Shown: positions 19,396-30,958, counted from the stretch's first letter. The stretch: 48,407 bases of DNA from Welwitschia mirabilis (GCA_051453625.1 JBOZIK010000001.1:124345525-124393931), one strand, 5' to 3'. The notes: generated by a model not told the origin, from the letters alone. Translations and numbers: made by a program.

Positions 19396-20418
19396 TCACG
19401 GAGGAGCTAGAGATACACCTTGCTGTTCCTCTTCATTTGAAGCATATGGAATGTCATATCCATAAGCTTGTAATACAAACTTGATCTTGTTAACTTTTGA
19501 CCCAATCCTTATGAGACACTGCAAAATTTCTTCATTAGTGCAAGGAGGAGTAGAACTTGAGCCTTTTGAACCTTTTTTCCTTCTTGGAGGCAGGAAGAGG
19601 AGGAGGTGCTTCATCAACAAAAATGTGGATTTTTCTTCAATGAAGACAAGCTTGATGGTTTTGCAACATTAACTAACTCTTCTTCCTTACCAAGAGCTAT
19701 CCCTTGGTCTACAAAAAGACTCATGAGGAGACTATCCAAGGAAAACATATTGATAGAGTCATAGAGATTAGTTATGATACGTTTCCTTGAATAGTACATG
19801 ATGTAGGCACATAATGGTTGACTTTATCTTTGTGCAGTTACTTTGGAATGAAATTATAATTGCATGCTTGAAACAATACCCTATAAAAACTTTGAACTAA
19901 TTAGTGCACATATTAAAGTTCCAACCAATGAGCTTGTCACATAGTTTGAGAGTTAGAGTGTCTTTGCGTATTGCATTTTCAAAAGAAGGCACAATACTGA
20001 TAGAAGGAAATGCCCCTCCGTTTGGAGAACTAGTCAATCCATGGATCGTTTCCCTGGTAAGAATCATATCTTGCCTATAAATTCTTGATAACAAGCTATT
20101 TTCAGAAACATGAAAGGTGCCATTGCCATAAAACAAAGGTATCATTTTGGTAGAGGTTTTTGTCTAGGATCTAGGGCATAGATCCATTCTAACTTCCCAA
20201 ACTTGTGAAAATGCCTTCTTTCATGCTTGAAAGACTCAAAATGTATCCTTGTTTATGGAGTTATTGGCATCTTTGAAAAGGAAGAAATACAAAATTTTTT
20301 GTGTTAAGAGTGAAAACCAGTTCCCTTCTAAAGAAGATGCTTGTTTCTTCCCCTTTCTTTGAGCAGTAAGCTTAGCTTTCACCATGGCTATAGTGGAAGA
20401 ACAAAACAAGAGAGGCAA
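19396..20418 (-). pseudogene. Decayed extra ORF downstream of copia RNase H (plant transposon protein-like)
   Basis: A broken minus-strand frame of about 340 codons. The N-terminus at 20385 region is MVKAKLTAQRKGKKQAS (basic). Then come WFSLLTQKILYFF, an IPLFYGNGTF segment, the well-preserved MILTRETIHGLTSSPNGGAF, LTLKLCDKLIGWNF, and a basic tail, FLPPRRKKGSKG, with a helical end (NEEILQCLIRIGSKVNKIK). The FYAN...LTRETI--L layout resembles the putative plant transposon protein domain found in many retroelement ORFs, but this is by eye only. It lies downstream of pol in Copia-C on the same strand, where some copia lineages carry an extra ORF. Several frameshifts and stops are present. Confidence 0.5.
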
Positions 20419-20949
20419 TCGAATGAAAGGAGTTGAGAAGAATCGAGAGAAAAGGAAAAAAAGGTGGTGAATTTAAGGTGAGATGGCTAATGGAATGGTA
20501 GACTTTTTGCCTTAAGAAAAAAAGCTAGCAAAAGAAATCTCAGATTTCCAAGATCATATCAAAACTTAGAATAAGAAGTTGGACATTTGGGATTTTACAA
20601 TTGGAATTCCCCAAAGACCTCTTGAGCCTAAAAACTAGAGAAGAGGTTGGGATGCCTAGAAGAAACCAATAGGACGTTCAAGGATGGGCTTGGGAAAAAG
20701 GAGAATTCTTAATGTAAAATGGGATGCTTGGGAAGGATTGTTGGGGCCTTTAAAAGAAAATAAGAGAGATGATGAAATGAGAAAGGTTGAAGTGATTTGG
20801 ACCAAATGCACTTAAATTAAAACTTTTTATCTCCCAGTTAATTGAGCAAAATGGATTGCTATATCAGAATGGCAATTGCCAACTCCTATACTTGCCCTTA
20901 GAAAAGTGGACCGATCTTCATTGAGAGATTTTGTTAGGATATTTGCAAA
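20419..20949 (-). other. Copia-C non-coding spacer between RNase H and 3' ORF
   Basis: Purine-rich plus strand with no recognised frame. Presumed retroelement internal non-coding DNA. Confidence 0.4.
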
Positions 20950-21250
20950 TTAATTGTGAGTATTAATGTATTGTACTTTTATGACTTGATTGAGTACATG
21001 CTCTTGAATAAAGTGATGTTGGATATTAATATGTTTGGTTCTACAATGTTCATTTGCATTCTTTGTGATCTTAGTTGCACTTGTGTTGTCACAATACAAT
21101 GTGATTGTTTTTATATTAACTCCATAATTGATAAACATTTCTTTCATCCATGTCAACTAACAACTATATATTCAGCCACAACAATTGATAAAATTTTTGT
21201 ACTTTGCTTACTGCTTTGGTAAGAGACAAGACAATTTCCCATGTAAAAGC
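20950..21250 (-). pseudogene. RNase H remnant of Copia-C
   Basis: The minus strand reads TWMKEMFINYGVN, ITLYCDNTSATKITKNAN and TKHINIQHHFIQEHV. These are the copia RNase H blocks W-K-ML-DYGV, CDN-SAI-ISKNP and RTKHIDIRHHFIRDHV. Confidence 0.9.
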
Positions 21251-21399
21251 ATGAACCACTTGTGCTTCTTCGATCATCAACACAACTTGGCCAATTTGCA
21301 CCATTCTACCTAATTAGATCAAGTGTAAGCTTATATGGAAACCACAAACCATAATCTCTAGTCTGCTTCAGATATCGAAATATTTGTTTAATGGACATC

Positions 21400-22150
21400 A
21401 AATGATATTCTTTTGGATCGGATTGATACCTTGCAGATATACATACACTGAATGAGATATCTAGCTTGGTACATGCTAGATATAAGCGACTTCAATCATA
21501 CCTCTATATAGATTTTGATTGACAACTTTTTCATCTTTGTTGTTGGATAGTTTGGTGTTTGTGGCCATAGGAGTTTCGATTTCATTGGTATGTTGCATGT
21601 AGTACTCATTTAAAACATCTTTTAGATACTTAGTTTGACTAATAGAAATTCCATCTTTAAGCCTAAAAAGAAACTTAGGTCCCCAATGAGACTCATTTCA
21701 AGCTTAGTCTGCATAAGATCCGCAAACTTGTTAGGAATAGTTCATTTGTTGATCCACAAACTATGTCATCCACATAAATTTGTACTAAAAAAATAGAATC
21801 ATCTTCGGTTTTAATAAAAATTGGGGGACCAGCGTTAACTCTTGTGAAGTTGAAAATGAGGAAACTAGAGAATATCTCAAACAAAGCTCTAGAAGCTTGC
21901 TTGAAGTAATATAAAGCTTTATGCATTACAAAACTTAAATACTTAATCGGGAAATTTAAGAGCAGCAAAACTTGAAGGTTCAGCTACATAAACCTCTTCA
22001 TTGATGTAACTATTCAAGAAGCACTTTTGACATCTCTCTGAAACAGCTTGATTTTGTGATAACAAGCAAAAACTATATAACATTCTGATAGCTTCAAATC
22101 TGGCTAGCTTTCACCATAGTCAACTCCCTCTTACTGACAATAACCTTGAG
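21400..22150 (-). pseudogene. Reverse transcriptase remnant of Copia-C
   Basis: The catalytic block FLVQIYVDDIVCGSTN (YVDD codons at 21765-21776) is intact and closely matches copia IYVDDIIFGSTN. The flanking sequence is frameshifted, including an ALYYFKQASRALFE block equivalent to ALYGLKQAPRAWYE. Confidence 0.9.
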
Positions 22151-22849
22151 CTACTTTTCTAGCTTTGTTTGGAATAATGTTATTGTGTTCATTCATATTA
22201 TATTTGTAAACCCATGTAACACCAATGGCATGCTGAGCTTTTGCTTTTGGAACAAGTCCCTAGATCTTATCTCGCTCAAATTGATTCAACTTTTTTTGCA
22301 TAGCAAGTATCCATGATCAATCATTCTTTGCTTCCTCAAAATTTCTGGGTTCTAATTGAGAAGCAAGATGAAATTTACTAAAATTTCTTTACCCGTTTCA
22401 ATAGTAGTTCCCAAGTCAGTGCTTCAAATAACCTGATCTTTGGGATGTTCTCTTCTAGTTTTTAAAGAAAAGGAAGAACATTTCTGAGGGCTGCCAATTT
22501 TGCTTTGTGAAGTGGAAGATAAATCTGAACCTCTTGATTTACTTGACACTTCAAGATGTTGTTCTTCCATGGCACCTGAAACTTCATGACTTGTTAGATG
22601 CTTTTACCCTTCCATGGGCAGATTCTTTAACCTTATGCGAATTGTTATTGTAAACTCTATATGCCTTACTTTTCATTGAGCACCCAATAAAAATTCCATC
22701 ATTAGATTTTGAATCAAATTCACTATTAGCCTCCTTATCTTTTAAAAAAAGAATGTTACTCTCAAAGTGTTGAAATAACTCATATTTTGGTCATTTACCT
22801 GTGCAGAATTCGTATCATTTCTTTTGAGTTGCTGCAAAGAAAGTTTCTA
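22151..22849 (-). pseudogene. Integrase C-terminal and linker remnant of Copia-C
   Basis: Decayed coding sequence between recognised RT and integrase blocks. It includes a minus-strand segment around 22640-22690 that fits the GCS-KSKAYRVYN integrase tail, and an EQDK-LGLVPKA-like stretch near 22240. Confidence 0.5.
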
Positions 22850-23640
22850 TTGCTGATGTAACAGGCCACATTAATAGCTTCAGCCCAAAATTAATGTGGT
22901 AGGGCTTGCTCGTTAATCATTGTTCTTGCCATTTGAATCAATACCCTATTCTTTCTTTCAACACCACTATCACGTTGAGGTGTTATTTGGGGCTGAAGAT
23001 GGATGTAAAACACCACTAGCATAACAATATGATTAAGATTTTTCACTAGCAAACTCACGTCCATGATCTGATCTTATGGTGTTTATGGCATATCCTTTTT
23101 CAATCTGAATTTTGCTGCACATCTTCTCAAAAAGTTAAATGCCTGATCTTTACTATGCAAGAAACCAAACCAAAAATATATATGAAAATCGTCAACCATC
23201 ACAAGAAAATATTTTTCATCCCTAGTGATTGAACTTTGAATAGGTTCAACTAAGTTTATATAAATAGTTTCCAGAGGCCTCCTTGAAGTGGTATTCGTCT
23301 TTCTTTTGAAACTGGACTTAGTTATATTTCCCTTTAAACAAGATCCAATACCTTAGCATGGGGAATGTTTTGCTTTGGAATGTCATGATTTAGTTTTTTG
23401 CTACATATCGTCTTGAAATCTTTCACATTCATGTGTCAAAGTCTTCTATGCCAAAGCTTGATCACTTTTGATTGTGTCAGGTAGCGACTATTTTTAGATT
23501 TGTCATTAGTTCCCAATTCATACACGGAGCTAGATGTACCATAACCAGATTGTCTTCACTAGTGGTGGCATTTTTGATTTCACACTTATCTTTAGAAATG
23601 AAACAATATTTCCTCTATAATGAATTTGAGAAATACTTCA
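22850..23640 (-). pseudogene. GAG-pre-integrase and integrase core remnant of Copia-C
   Basis: The minus strand reads KLWHRRL-HMNVKDFKTI (LWHRRLGHMN motif), then KYFLVMVDDFHIYFWF (YFLVMVDDYSRYTWV, first catalytic Asp region), a TPQ-DSGVERKNRVLIQMART segment (PQQNGVVERKNRTL--MAR, carrying the catalytic Glu) and FWAEAINVACYISNR. Order and spacing fit copia integrase; stops and indels inactivate it. Confidence 0.85.
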
Positions 23641-23649
23641 TAAATTTTG

Positions 23650-23965
23650 CTTCAAACCATCAACTAAGTCTGTGTTATGAGACAAACGAAGAATGTAGAA
23701 AAGAAAACAAACACACAAACCAACAATTTAACAAGGTTTGTGCCCTTTTTGACTTACTTTCTTGAACCATCATAGAGCTCTAGTAGATCAATTGCAAAAT
23801 CAGCAGTTACAAGGAACACAACTATTCCTTTAGCTCAAGCCACAATCCATATAGAAGAATGCAAATGATTGCAATCACAACCATACCATCATAGGGAACT
23901 TCTGTGCTCTTGTTATAGCTTTAGGGTTTGCCCTAAGTTAACACAACCTTTTTGTAAGGTATAGC
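23650..23965. repeat. LTR-like insertion inside Copia-C pol
   Basis: Non-coding piece that separates the protease-linker trace from the pre-integrase block. It contains AACAAGGTTTGTGCCC, an ATAGAGCTCTAGTAGAT stretch and TAGGGTTTGCCCTAAG. These are features like those in the LTR-like sequence at 24140-24373, though the two are not obviously homologous over their length. Confidence 0.4.
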
Positions 23966-23969
23966 TTCA

Positions 23970-24130
23970 TAATAACTAACAATATACATCATAGATAGTA
24001 GGATGGTTCCCATTACCAGTAATAATACCTTTACCAACACTTTGTTCACTAGATTTAACTTCTCCACCATCATAATCAATTAAAAAACTGAATAAAATCT
24101 TATAACCTGCCTTGTAGTGAGAATTGTTAC
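23970..24130 (-). pseudogene. Copia protease/linker trace of Copia-C
   Basis: The minus strand reads DYDGGEV---EQSVGKGIITGNGN, matching the DYNGG-V-FGDN-KGKIIGKG pattern just after the copia protease active site. Confidence 0.55.
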
Positions 24131-24139
24131 AAATCTAAC

Positions 24140-24373
24140 AAGAAACTACTTGAACAAAAATGGAACAACAAGCATACAAAAGAAACAACACAGAATTTAT
24201 CTGGTTCGGGCTCTTGTTACCCTACGTACACGAGAAGCAATACAGAGCTCTATTGATTGAATAGGAGCAAAAATGTGTTCTGATACAACAAATAACAACA
24301 GGTTTATATAGCCCTAGGGTTAGGGTTACAAGCCAATCCCCTTTTACAACCTTAAATAGGGGTCAATGTTAAA
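24140..24373 (-). repeat. LTR-like sequence with minus-strand TATA box
   Basis: Minus-strand GGCTATATAAACC (24301-24312) is a good TATA box. Downstream is an LTR R/U5-like stretch around CTGGTTCGGGCTCTTG and CTACGTACACGAG. It ends in the 100-N gap. Confidence 0.5.
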
Positions 24374-24473
24374 NNNNNNNNNNNNNNNNNNNNNNNNNNN
24401 NNNNNNNNNNNNNNNNNNNNNNNNNNNNNNNNNNNNNNNNNNNNNNNNNNNNNNNNNNNNNNNNNNNNNNNNN
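24374..24473. other. Assembly gap, 100 N
   Basis: Lies at the left border of the second 215-bp repeat. Confidence 1.
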
Positions 24474-24688
24474 ATTTTTGGTTTATCCCTTCTCCTGCCT
24501 AGCAATTAGGCAAGCACTTTATGTGGACGCAGCCCTCATTAGTACGGTTTTCATGCAATTTTTGGCTGCATTGCTACCATTAAGGGTTATAATCCTCAAA
24601 GGCTTCATGTGGTAGACGGCATCAGGCTTTTGAAACTGCCCATGACTTGCAATCTTCTTTTCTACTGCCTAGGCAATTCATGATTAAG
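24474..24688. repeat. 215-bp repeat, copy 2 (downstream of the DUF1218 gene)
   Basis: Direct repeat of 18700-18914 at about 95% identity. Its left border coincides with the 100-N gap, so the repeat may be longer. Confidence 0.85.
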
Positions 24689-24839
24689 ACTATCATACGT
24701 ATCTGCATGGAGCCAATCCCTTGTGGTCAATGGGAATGGCTGCANNNNNNNNNNNNNNNNNNNNNNNNNNNNNNNNNNNNNNNNNNNNNNNNNNNNNNNN
24801 NNNNNNNNNNNNNNNNNNNNNNNNNNNNNNNNNNNNNNN

Positions 24840-27800
24840 AAAACATGAAATCCATCATAAAATTGTGAGTTTTCATGATAGTCGTTATATATTGTTTCAG
24901 GCACAAACACTGGTTGTGAATCCAATGTTCCACGTTGGGGCTGGGTCATGCTAACACCCTCATTCTCACGCTTCCAAGCAGCTGAGCTTTTAACAGCATA
25001 TGATATGATGTAGTAGGCTATTCCCAGAGACACAGTCACCAAAGACAATATTGCTCCTCCTGCAAACACACCACTTTTGATTACATAGCATTTTCCAGAA
25101 AGAAAGCTGTCTTCATTGTGGTGGTCATTCAATGCAGNNNNNNNNNNAAACAATACAAATGCCACCACAAAAGAAATCCTGTAGGAACATGCAATTTGAT
25201 GATAAGTTAGTACATCAAATTCTTAAGATCTTTGAATCCTTGGTTGCTTCCCTAAAAATATTGTAGGTCTACATTTTCAAGAGGCTAAACAACATATAAA
25301 TAACTTGTAACCTAGGCTTGGAACTTGAATCACTTGCAATTTGCTGGTTCAATAGAAAATCCATTTTGTTGGACATGTTCTTGAACTATTTTCAATTAGT
25401 TACGAGTATCATAATTGGAAACAGGGACCACCAAATCTTTTTTTGCATCTCAAACTAGTTTGGTACAAATTCAGTCAGGAAAAATTAGTTTTTTCATAAG
25501 CTCCTGTAAGCTCAGCAGAACTTGCTAAGATTCAAGAATTTGCACTTTATTAGCCTAAACATCTAACTATCAAACTCAAATTTCATGTATCCAAAGTTAT
25601 GTACTTATCCAAAACTTTGGAGTAAGAGAGGTTCACTAGACGTTGCCCAAAGTTTCACAACAATGCTAAAAATGCTATCATTACCCTGATTAATGTGATA
25701 TGATAATTGCCAGTTTGATGTATTCAAACTCATAAAATGTCAAGTAAATGAGCTTATCTTATTCATTTGTTTACTTATTTGATGAGGTTCATGAGAAACC
25801 GTACCTTTCTTGCAAGGGTCGTCNNNNNNNNNNNNNNNNNNNNNNNNNNNNNNNNNNNNNNNNNNNNNNNNNNNNNNNNNNNNNNNNNNNNNNNNNNNNN
25901 NNNNNNNNNNNNNNNNNNNNNNNNNNNNNNNNNNNNNNNNNNNNNNNNNNNNNNNNNNNNNNNNNNNNNNNNNNNNNNNNNNNNNNNNNNNNNNNNNNNN
26001 NNNNNNNNNNNNNNNNNNNNNNNNNNNNNNNNNNNNNNNNNNNNNNNNNNNNNNNNNNNNNNNNNNNNNNNNNNNNNNNNNNNNNNNNNNNNNNNNNNNN
26101 NNNNNNNNNNNNNNNNNNNNNNNNNNNNNNNNNNNNNNNNNNNNNNNNNNNNNNNNNNNNNNNNNNNNNNNNNNNNNNNNNNNNNNNNNNNNNNNNNNNN
26201 NNNNNNNNNNNNNNNNNNNNNNNNNNNNNNNNNNNNNNNNNNNNNNNNNNNNNNNNNNNNNNNNNNNNNNNNNNNNNNNNNNNNNNNNNNNNNNNNNNNN
26301 NNNNNNNNNNNNNNNNNNNNNNNNNNNNNNNNNNNNNNNNNNNNNNNNNNNNNNNNNNNNNNNNNNNNNNNNNNNNNNNNNNNNNNNNNNNNNNNNNNNN
26401 NNNNNNNNNNNNNNNNNNNNNNNNNNNNNNNGACTCATAGAAGTTTACCATTACATATTCATTTCACAAGAAAAAGCTTTGCGGAATAATGTAGAAATAA
26501 ATGGAACTCTATGGAAATCACATTCCCTATTGGACTGGTTTACTGAAACATGAATTGAAAGTTCATTGTTTTTCTCTAATTCATCTGAGAAAGAATTTTA
26601 GCTGCTTAATCAAAACAGAGTAGCATAACCCTTAGTGACTCAGCTGCAGTGATAAGTTAATTAACAGAACACGTTTGCATCTTATGAAATCACAAATCAG
26701 CATACACCAACCTGTGAATTGAAGGAAAAAAATTATTATGCACAAGAATCTTTGCCAGTAAATCACTAACTGTTAACTAATTAAAAATAACAGAGTGGTG
26801 TGAATTCTAGATTGCTTTTTAAAAAGCCTTGCTTTTATTTATGGTTTACAGTTATCTCTAAGTTTTAGGAACGATTTAATATGCATGGGCAGCTATCTTT
26901 GAAAAGGAACGATGGATTGATGTCCATAAATAGATAAGTACAAATAAAATCAGAAAGCAAAGTTTATTGTTGCAGTAATATTACTTTTCATCTCACCGGT
27001 TTATTTTGGTTACCTTTCTGCTGCAGTCACTGATCGAGAATTCTATGCTAGTCCTATGGTAGGATCTATATGGTGAATGGATAAAAGTAAAAAATAATAG
27101 CATAAAGTGAAGGAAACCTTAACTCTGAACAAAGAAGAATGCAGTTATACTTTTTATGATCATCATGAAGCTGGGATTGCTCTATCAGCAAAGGAAGATT
27201 AGATTGCAAGTGTGATTTACAAATTTCAAAGGGCTAATGAACTGGTAATTAATCTCGTAATCATACTTCATTGTAATTGGTGATTATCATCGCTGCATCA
27301 TTTTCTTTACATTGCACTGCAACAACAGTAACTTCTCCTTTGCAGCTGCCCAAAGGAAGTAGTAGAAATAACTGAGTTTGTTGATACAGTCAACTTTTAG
27401 CCTTGTTGGTTTGTATAAGAGCTTTGTGTAAACTGGCATCTTTGTTATGGTAATAGTTTTCATCATCTATACTAGCCATTGTAGAGCCATGTTGATAGTC
27501 TATTTATCAAATGTCTTTTATAAACATTACAGAACTCTATAGAGGTTAATGTACTTGAATGTGCTTATATTCATGAATGTATCAGTAATTTACATGCTTA
27601 ATTGTAGCATATGGTTCAGCCAGCATAGTCTGCTATTGACAGATAATCATGTGTAGTTAAAAAGTATTATGATACTTTTTTTCATATCCTAAATAACTTG
27701 TGCATCTGGGAACATCTTGGATTGTGATATATGGTTGAGCTTGCCTTTTACCAGGAATCCTCTTTAATTGGAAGTATTACTCAGAATATTCACATGCTAA

Positions 27801-30360
27801 TCTTTCCTAAATTTGCAGATCTCTCTTTCACTTAATTCTGATTCTTCATAATATCTTTATCCAGTTTCATAGAAAGTGTTTCTCCTAGGTTTAGTTTTAA
27901 CAACTACAAATGCATGAGATGTAGTTTTGCAAAGTTTGCTGAGCCTGCTAAAGGGTTTTCAATGGTATCAAGGAATACTTGATGGATGTTCTTGAGCTTT
28001 AACCACTAAATGCAGTTTATGAACAGCCACAAAAAAGCTGACTGTTGTCCTTGGTCAGTGGTTAAAATGAATAAAGTGAGGGCATGGGTAGTTCTCTCAG
28101 AATAGATCGGTGGAAAGTGGGAAGAGGGACAGTCAGCCAAGGGCTGGTTAAGGTCATATAACAGCCAATTAAACCCAAACGTCTAGTAAACAAAACGAGC
28201 AGAACAACTTTGCCTTCTCCTATTGACATACTGGAATTGTGGCACGAACTGAGATGAAGGTGAGGATGCTTTCTTAAGCAGAATACAATTTTTATGGTTT
28301 CTTTGTAGAGCTGAGACATTGCTAAAGAGTAGATCTTGGCCTTTGTTGTCAAACTCATCAATGCCAGTTCTCACCAATGACATCATTCAAGGCCTCAAGG
28401 CATTGTGTGAATAATGCACAAAAATGTATCAAATGGAGCTCTTTCATTATTTTCTAAAAAAGACACAAGTCATGAACATATTAGGTAGGCTGACTTTATT
28501 GGTTTTGGTAAAATTAAAGTCGTTGACTACAAACAATGGGTCATGCTGCCAAGAATTCATTTCACTAAAAGCAATTCAGAGTTACGTCTGCAAGCTTAGA
28601 AGCCTTTTAGATGCTTATTATATTGTATTGCTTTAAATGGTCGAGAAATTAAAGGCCTTTTACAGACAGTTGAGAGAATAACCAAAAAGAAAAAGAAAGC
28701 ATATGATGTTAATGTTTTGATCATTAAATGAATTATTAAACTAGCAAGCGTCTCTAATCTTGTTAGACAGTACAAGTCTTTTTGTATATCAATGTAGCAT
28801 TGCATATCAAGGTTTTTTCACAGAGGAGAAAACTGATTAAAAACATGAAAGAAAATTTTTATAAATAAACATTATATCTTTATTTGTCATTAACAAAGAA
28901 AGTACATTCTAACTAGAAACTCCATAGACTAGTGTTCACAGTTAAGGATTGCAATGGTTTAGGCTTCTCTTATAAGCCTTTAGGGACCAGCCTTGCTTAC
29001 CAGTGTTTGCATTGTGGAAGCCCTCTACCCCTAGCTAATAGCCTAATAAGATGTGGTCTTCTTGAAGATTTGCCAAGCATTATATCCATCTAATTAGTGC
29101 TTATTTTCCTTCTTGTGAATTAATCTTCTAGTAATGACAGAAAGGTGTGGCAACTAGAAAGATTGTATTTGCGATCGTTTGTGGGAGACTGTTGTCGAAT
29201 ACTTGGAAATATTTTGAACATTCTTGGAAGCACAAGTTAACAGTACAGTTCTGATTGTTTCAGACCCTTAAAAGTTGGAGCTTCCCTGGCTTTAGTGAAG
29301 CAGACTAGTGACAGAATTAATTCATTAATAAAACACTTGTATTTCATGAGTATGATAATAAATAACATCGAGCAGAATGATGATTATCTGAATCCAGAAA
29401 AGGAACGAGTCGTGATATAATATTGCAGAGTAAGAAGAACTGAAATTGCAACAGACGCTAAAGCCAAGGTAATCTGAAAACTCATTGTTTTTAAGATAGT
29501 GACCACCGGAAAACTATAAACTAAGCATGCAATAACTGTTGTTGCTTTGGATTTCATGTAAAAGATATGGAACAAAATTTTCATTCATCTTTAGACATAG
29601 GCAGTCTTGTCGATAGTGAACGTTCACTCAGATGACTCGTTACTTACCAAGAAAGCAGAAGGCACAGAACTGCTATCCCTGTCCTGAAAGGATTTTGGTA
29701 TGCGAAATTGGTACCCCAGCAAAGACAACCAGCAGCGATATTGATTATCATCTGAGCCATCATCAATGACAAGGCTGCAATCACCCCCATTCCCAACGCA
29801 GGACTTCTAGGATATATGCACTTGCCGCCCTTCATCATTTTCACATCCTTTGCCTGAAATATTTCATACAATCAGTCCTAAAAGCACGTTTCCAGTTGCA
29901 GAGTTCAGAAACTGTATTAAGATTTCAACCTATTTTCCTTGCATCCTATCAACGAATCCTTCTAAAGCTCCACAATGCAAAGTAAACATCAAAGTACCTA
30001 AAACACACAGTTGATTTAGAGACTACGGGTAAGGTAGCATAACTTGCAGACAAATCTTTTTGATCTGCAACTTGGTATATGACTTGCTTATCACAAATAA
30101 AAAATCGAAACTGCTCTCAGTGGCTTTAATCAAGGTTTGAAGAAAATGCTTGCAGATCATGTAGGTGGATGAACTCAAAGACTCTTTTAACTCACTGGGT
30201 GACTTGGGAAGGGCTTTGCTGCTACATTGCATTGCAACCTAAATGATAAAGTCAGGCAAATTACCTTTGTGTGTTTTGCCTCAGCTGCAACACCCAAGAC
30301 AAAAGCAACAAAACCCAAAAGGCTTACAAGTACACAAATCCAGAGCATAGACTTCTTCAT
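24840..30360 (-). CDS. DUF1218 family four-helix membrane protein, three exons
   Basis: Exon 1 is 30360-30265 (ATG to AAAG|GTAATT), exon 2 is 29853-29648 (TTTCAG|GCAAAG to TCTTG|GTAAGT), exon 3 starts at 25178 (CTACAG|GATTTC). The Trp codon split across exons 2 and 3 is restored on joining. About 213 residues are readable. Helix 1 is SMLWICVLVSLLGFVAFVLG. KCIYPRSPAL, helix 2 (LGMGVIAALSLMMAQMIIN) and AAGCLCW follow. Helix 3 crosses the exon 2/3 junction, then come ALNDHHNED and GKCYVIK. Helix 4 is GVFAGGAILSLVTVSLGIAY, and a soluble tail holds PVFVPETIYND. Motifs and conserved Cys match plant DUF1218 proteins, the family of MODIFYING WALL LIGNIN and DESIGUAL/VCC proteins of the ER and other membranes. 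Ten N at 25138-25147 hide about four residues of helix 3, and the stop codon lies in or beyond the gap at 24745-24839. The exact member cannot be named. Confidence 0.88.
25179..29647 (-). other. Long intron 2 of the DUF1218 gene
   Basis: 4469 bases with GTAAGT and CTACAG ends, including 608 N at 25824-26431. The sequence is less AT-biased than the transposon blocks and no transposable element was recognised. A 66-codon hydrophobic ORF at 29384-29584 lies near the donor, but its sequence does not continue the family pattern. Confidence 0.75.
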
Positions 30361-30882
30361 TCTGCTATTGCAGCGCTGGACTACCTGAATCTGAGATGCA
30401 AGTACTCAACTGGAACTGCACTGTAACTGTTTCCTCTGGATTCTTTGCTTCCTCCGCCTAACATCACTGCTTAAAGTAGATTTGATTCTTGGATAGAAGG
30501 TTCTTCCGAATCTTTGCAACAGCCAATCATGGTGATGAAAAGCAAAGTAATTAATAGTGGCAGTGCGCATCATTATTCTTGAGGCTCTGCTTTCGCAAGA
30601 GCACTGATACAGGTCTCTTGTTGACGTCTAACAATGGTCAATGTACTACCGTGGTGGTTGGCCTCTGGGTCACCATGTCGGGCTCTACTTTGTAAAGGGG
30701 ATTCGCTTGGCGTGCCTGGCTCCACAGACTCCCATCATGCCTTTCCTTTCCCTTTTGAAAAATAATGAAGAGAGTTTCAAAGCTTAGTTGGATGCATTTG
30801 AAAGTTTCTGCGAGAAACATCTGATGGATTTGAACGTTTCCGCGAGAAACATCTTTCGTGTTGAAACAACTGTTCGTGGCCG
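30361..30882. promoter_or_regulatory. Bidirectional promoter region between DUF1218 gene and candidate plus-strand gene
   Basis: About 520 bp with moderate GC separates the DUF1218 start codon (30360, minus) from a plus-strand TATA box at 30883. It holds CCTCCGCC (30450) and a duplicated 20-bp motif (30797-30855). Confidence 0.35.
30797..30855. repeat. Imperfect tandem repeat upstream of TATA box
   Basis: GAAAGTTTCTGCGAGAAACATC at 30799 recurs as GAACGTTTCCGCGAGAAACATC about 35 bp on. Each unit contains the palindrome GTTTC-(C/T)GCGA-GAAAC. A tandem palindrome just upstream of a TATA box could be a regulatory site, such as a heat-shock-like element (GAA--TTC type), but this is inference. Confidence 0.6.
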
Positions 30883-30889
30883 TATAAAA
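30883..30889 (+). promoter_or_regulatory. TATA box, plus strand
   Basis: CCGTATAAAACTGCGC is a clean TATAAAA in GC-richer surroundings, 76 bp before an ATG at 30959. Confidence 0.5.
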
Positions 30890-30958
30890 CTGCGCAAAAT
30901 TCACTCTTATCACAGTTTGTCAACATTTCTAACTCAGATCTGCATCCACCTTTTGGAA

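Larger units (their letters stand above)
19396..24373 (-). mobile_element. Ty1/copia retrotransposon body (Copia-C), degraded
   Basis: Right to left on the minus strand: a protease-linker trace (23970-24130), gag-pre-integrase and integrase (22850-23640), reverse transcriptase (21400-22150), RNase H (20950-21250) and an extra 3' ORF (19396-20418). An LTR-like sequence with a minus-strand TATA box caps the right end. The gag region is missing between 24130 and 24140, and an LTR-like insertion (23650-23965) splits the pol. Matching LTRs at the two ends were not found. Confidence 0.75.

Noticed and set aside
18700-24688. The 215-bp repeats as LTRs of Copia-C
   Set aside because: No primer-binding site or polypurine tract borders them, and sequence left of 18700 does not match the LTR-like DNA at 24140-24373.
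25740-26553. Several long ORFs across 25740-26553
   Set aside because: They consist almost wholly of N; the open frame is an artefact of the 608-base gap inside an intron.
29384-29584. Hydrophobic 66-codon ORF downstream of DUF1218 exon 2, considered as an alternative last exon
   Set aside because: Exon 3 at 25178 continues the family sequence with a perfect split codon, and this ORF does not match the family.
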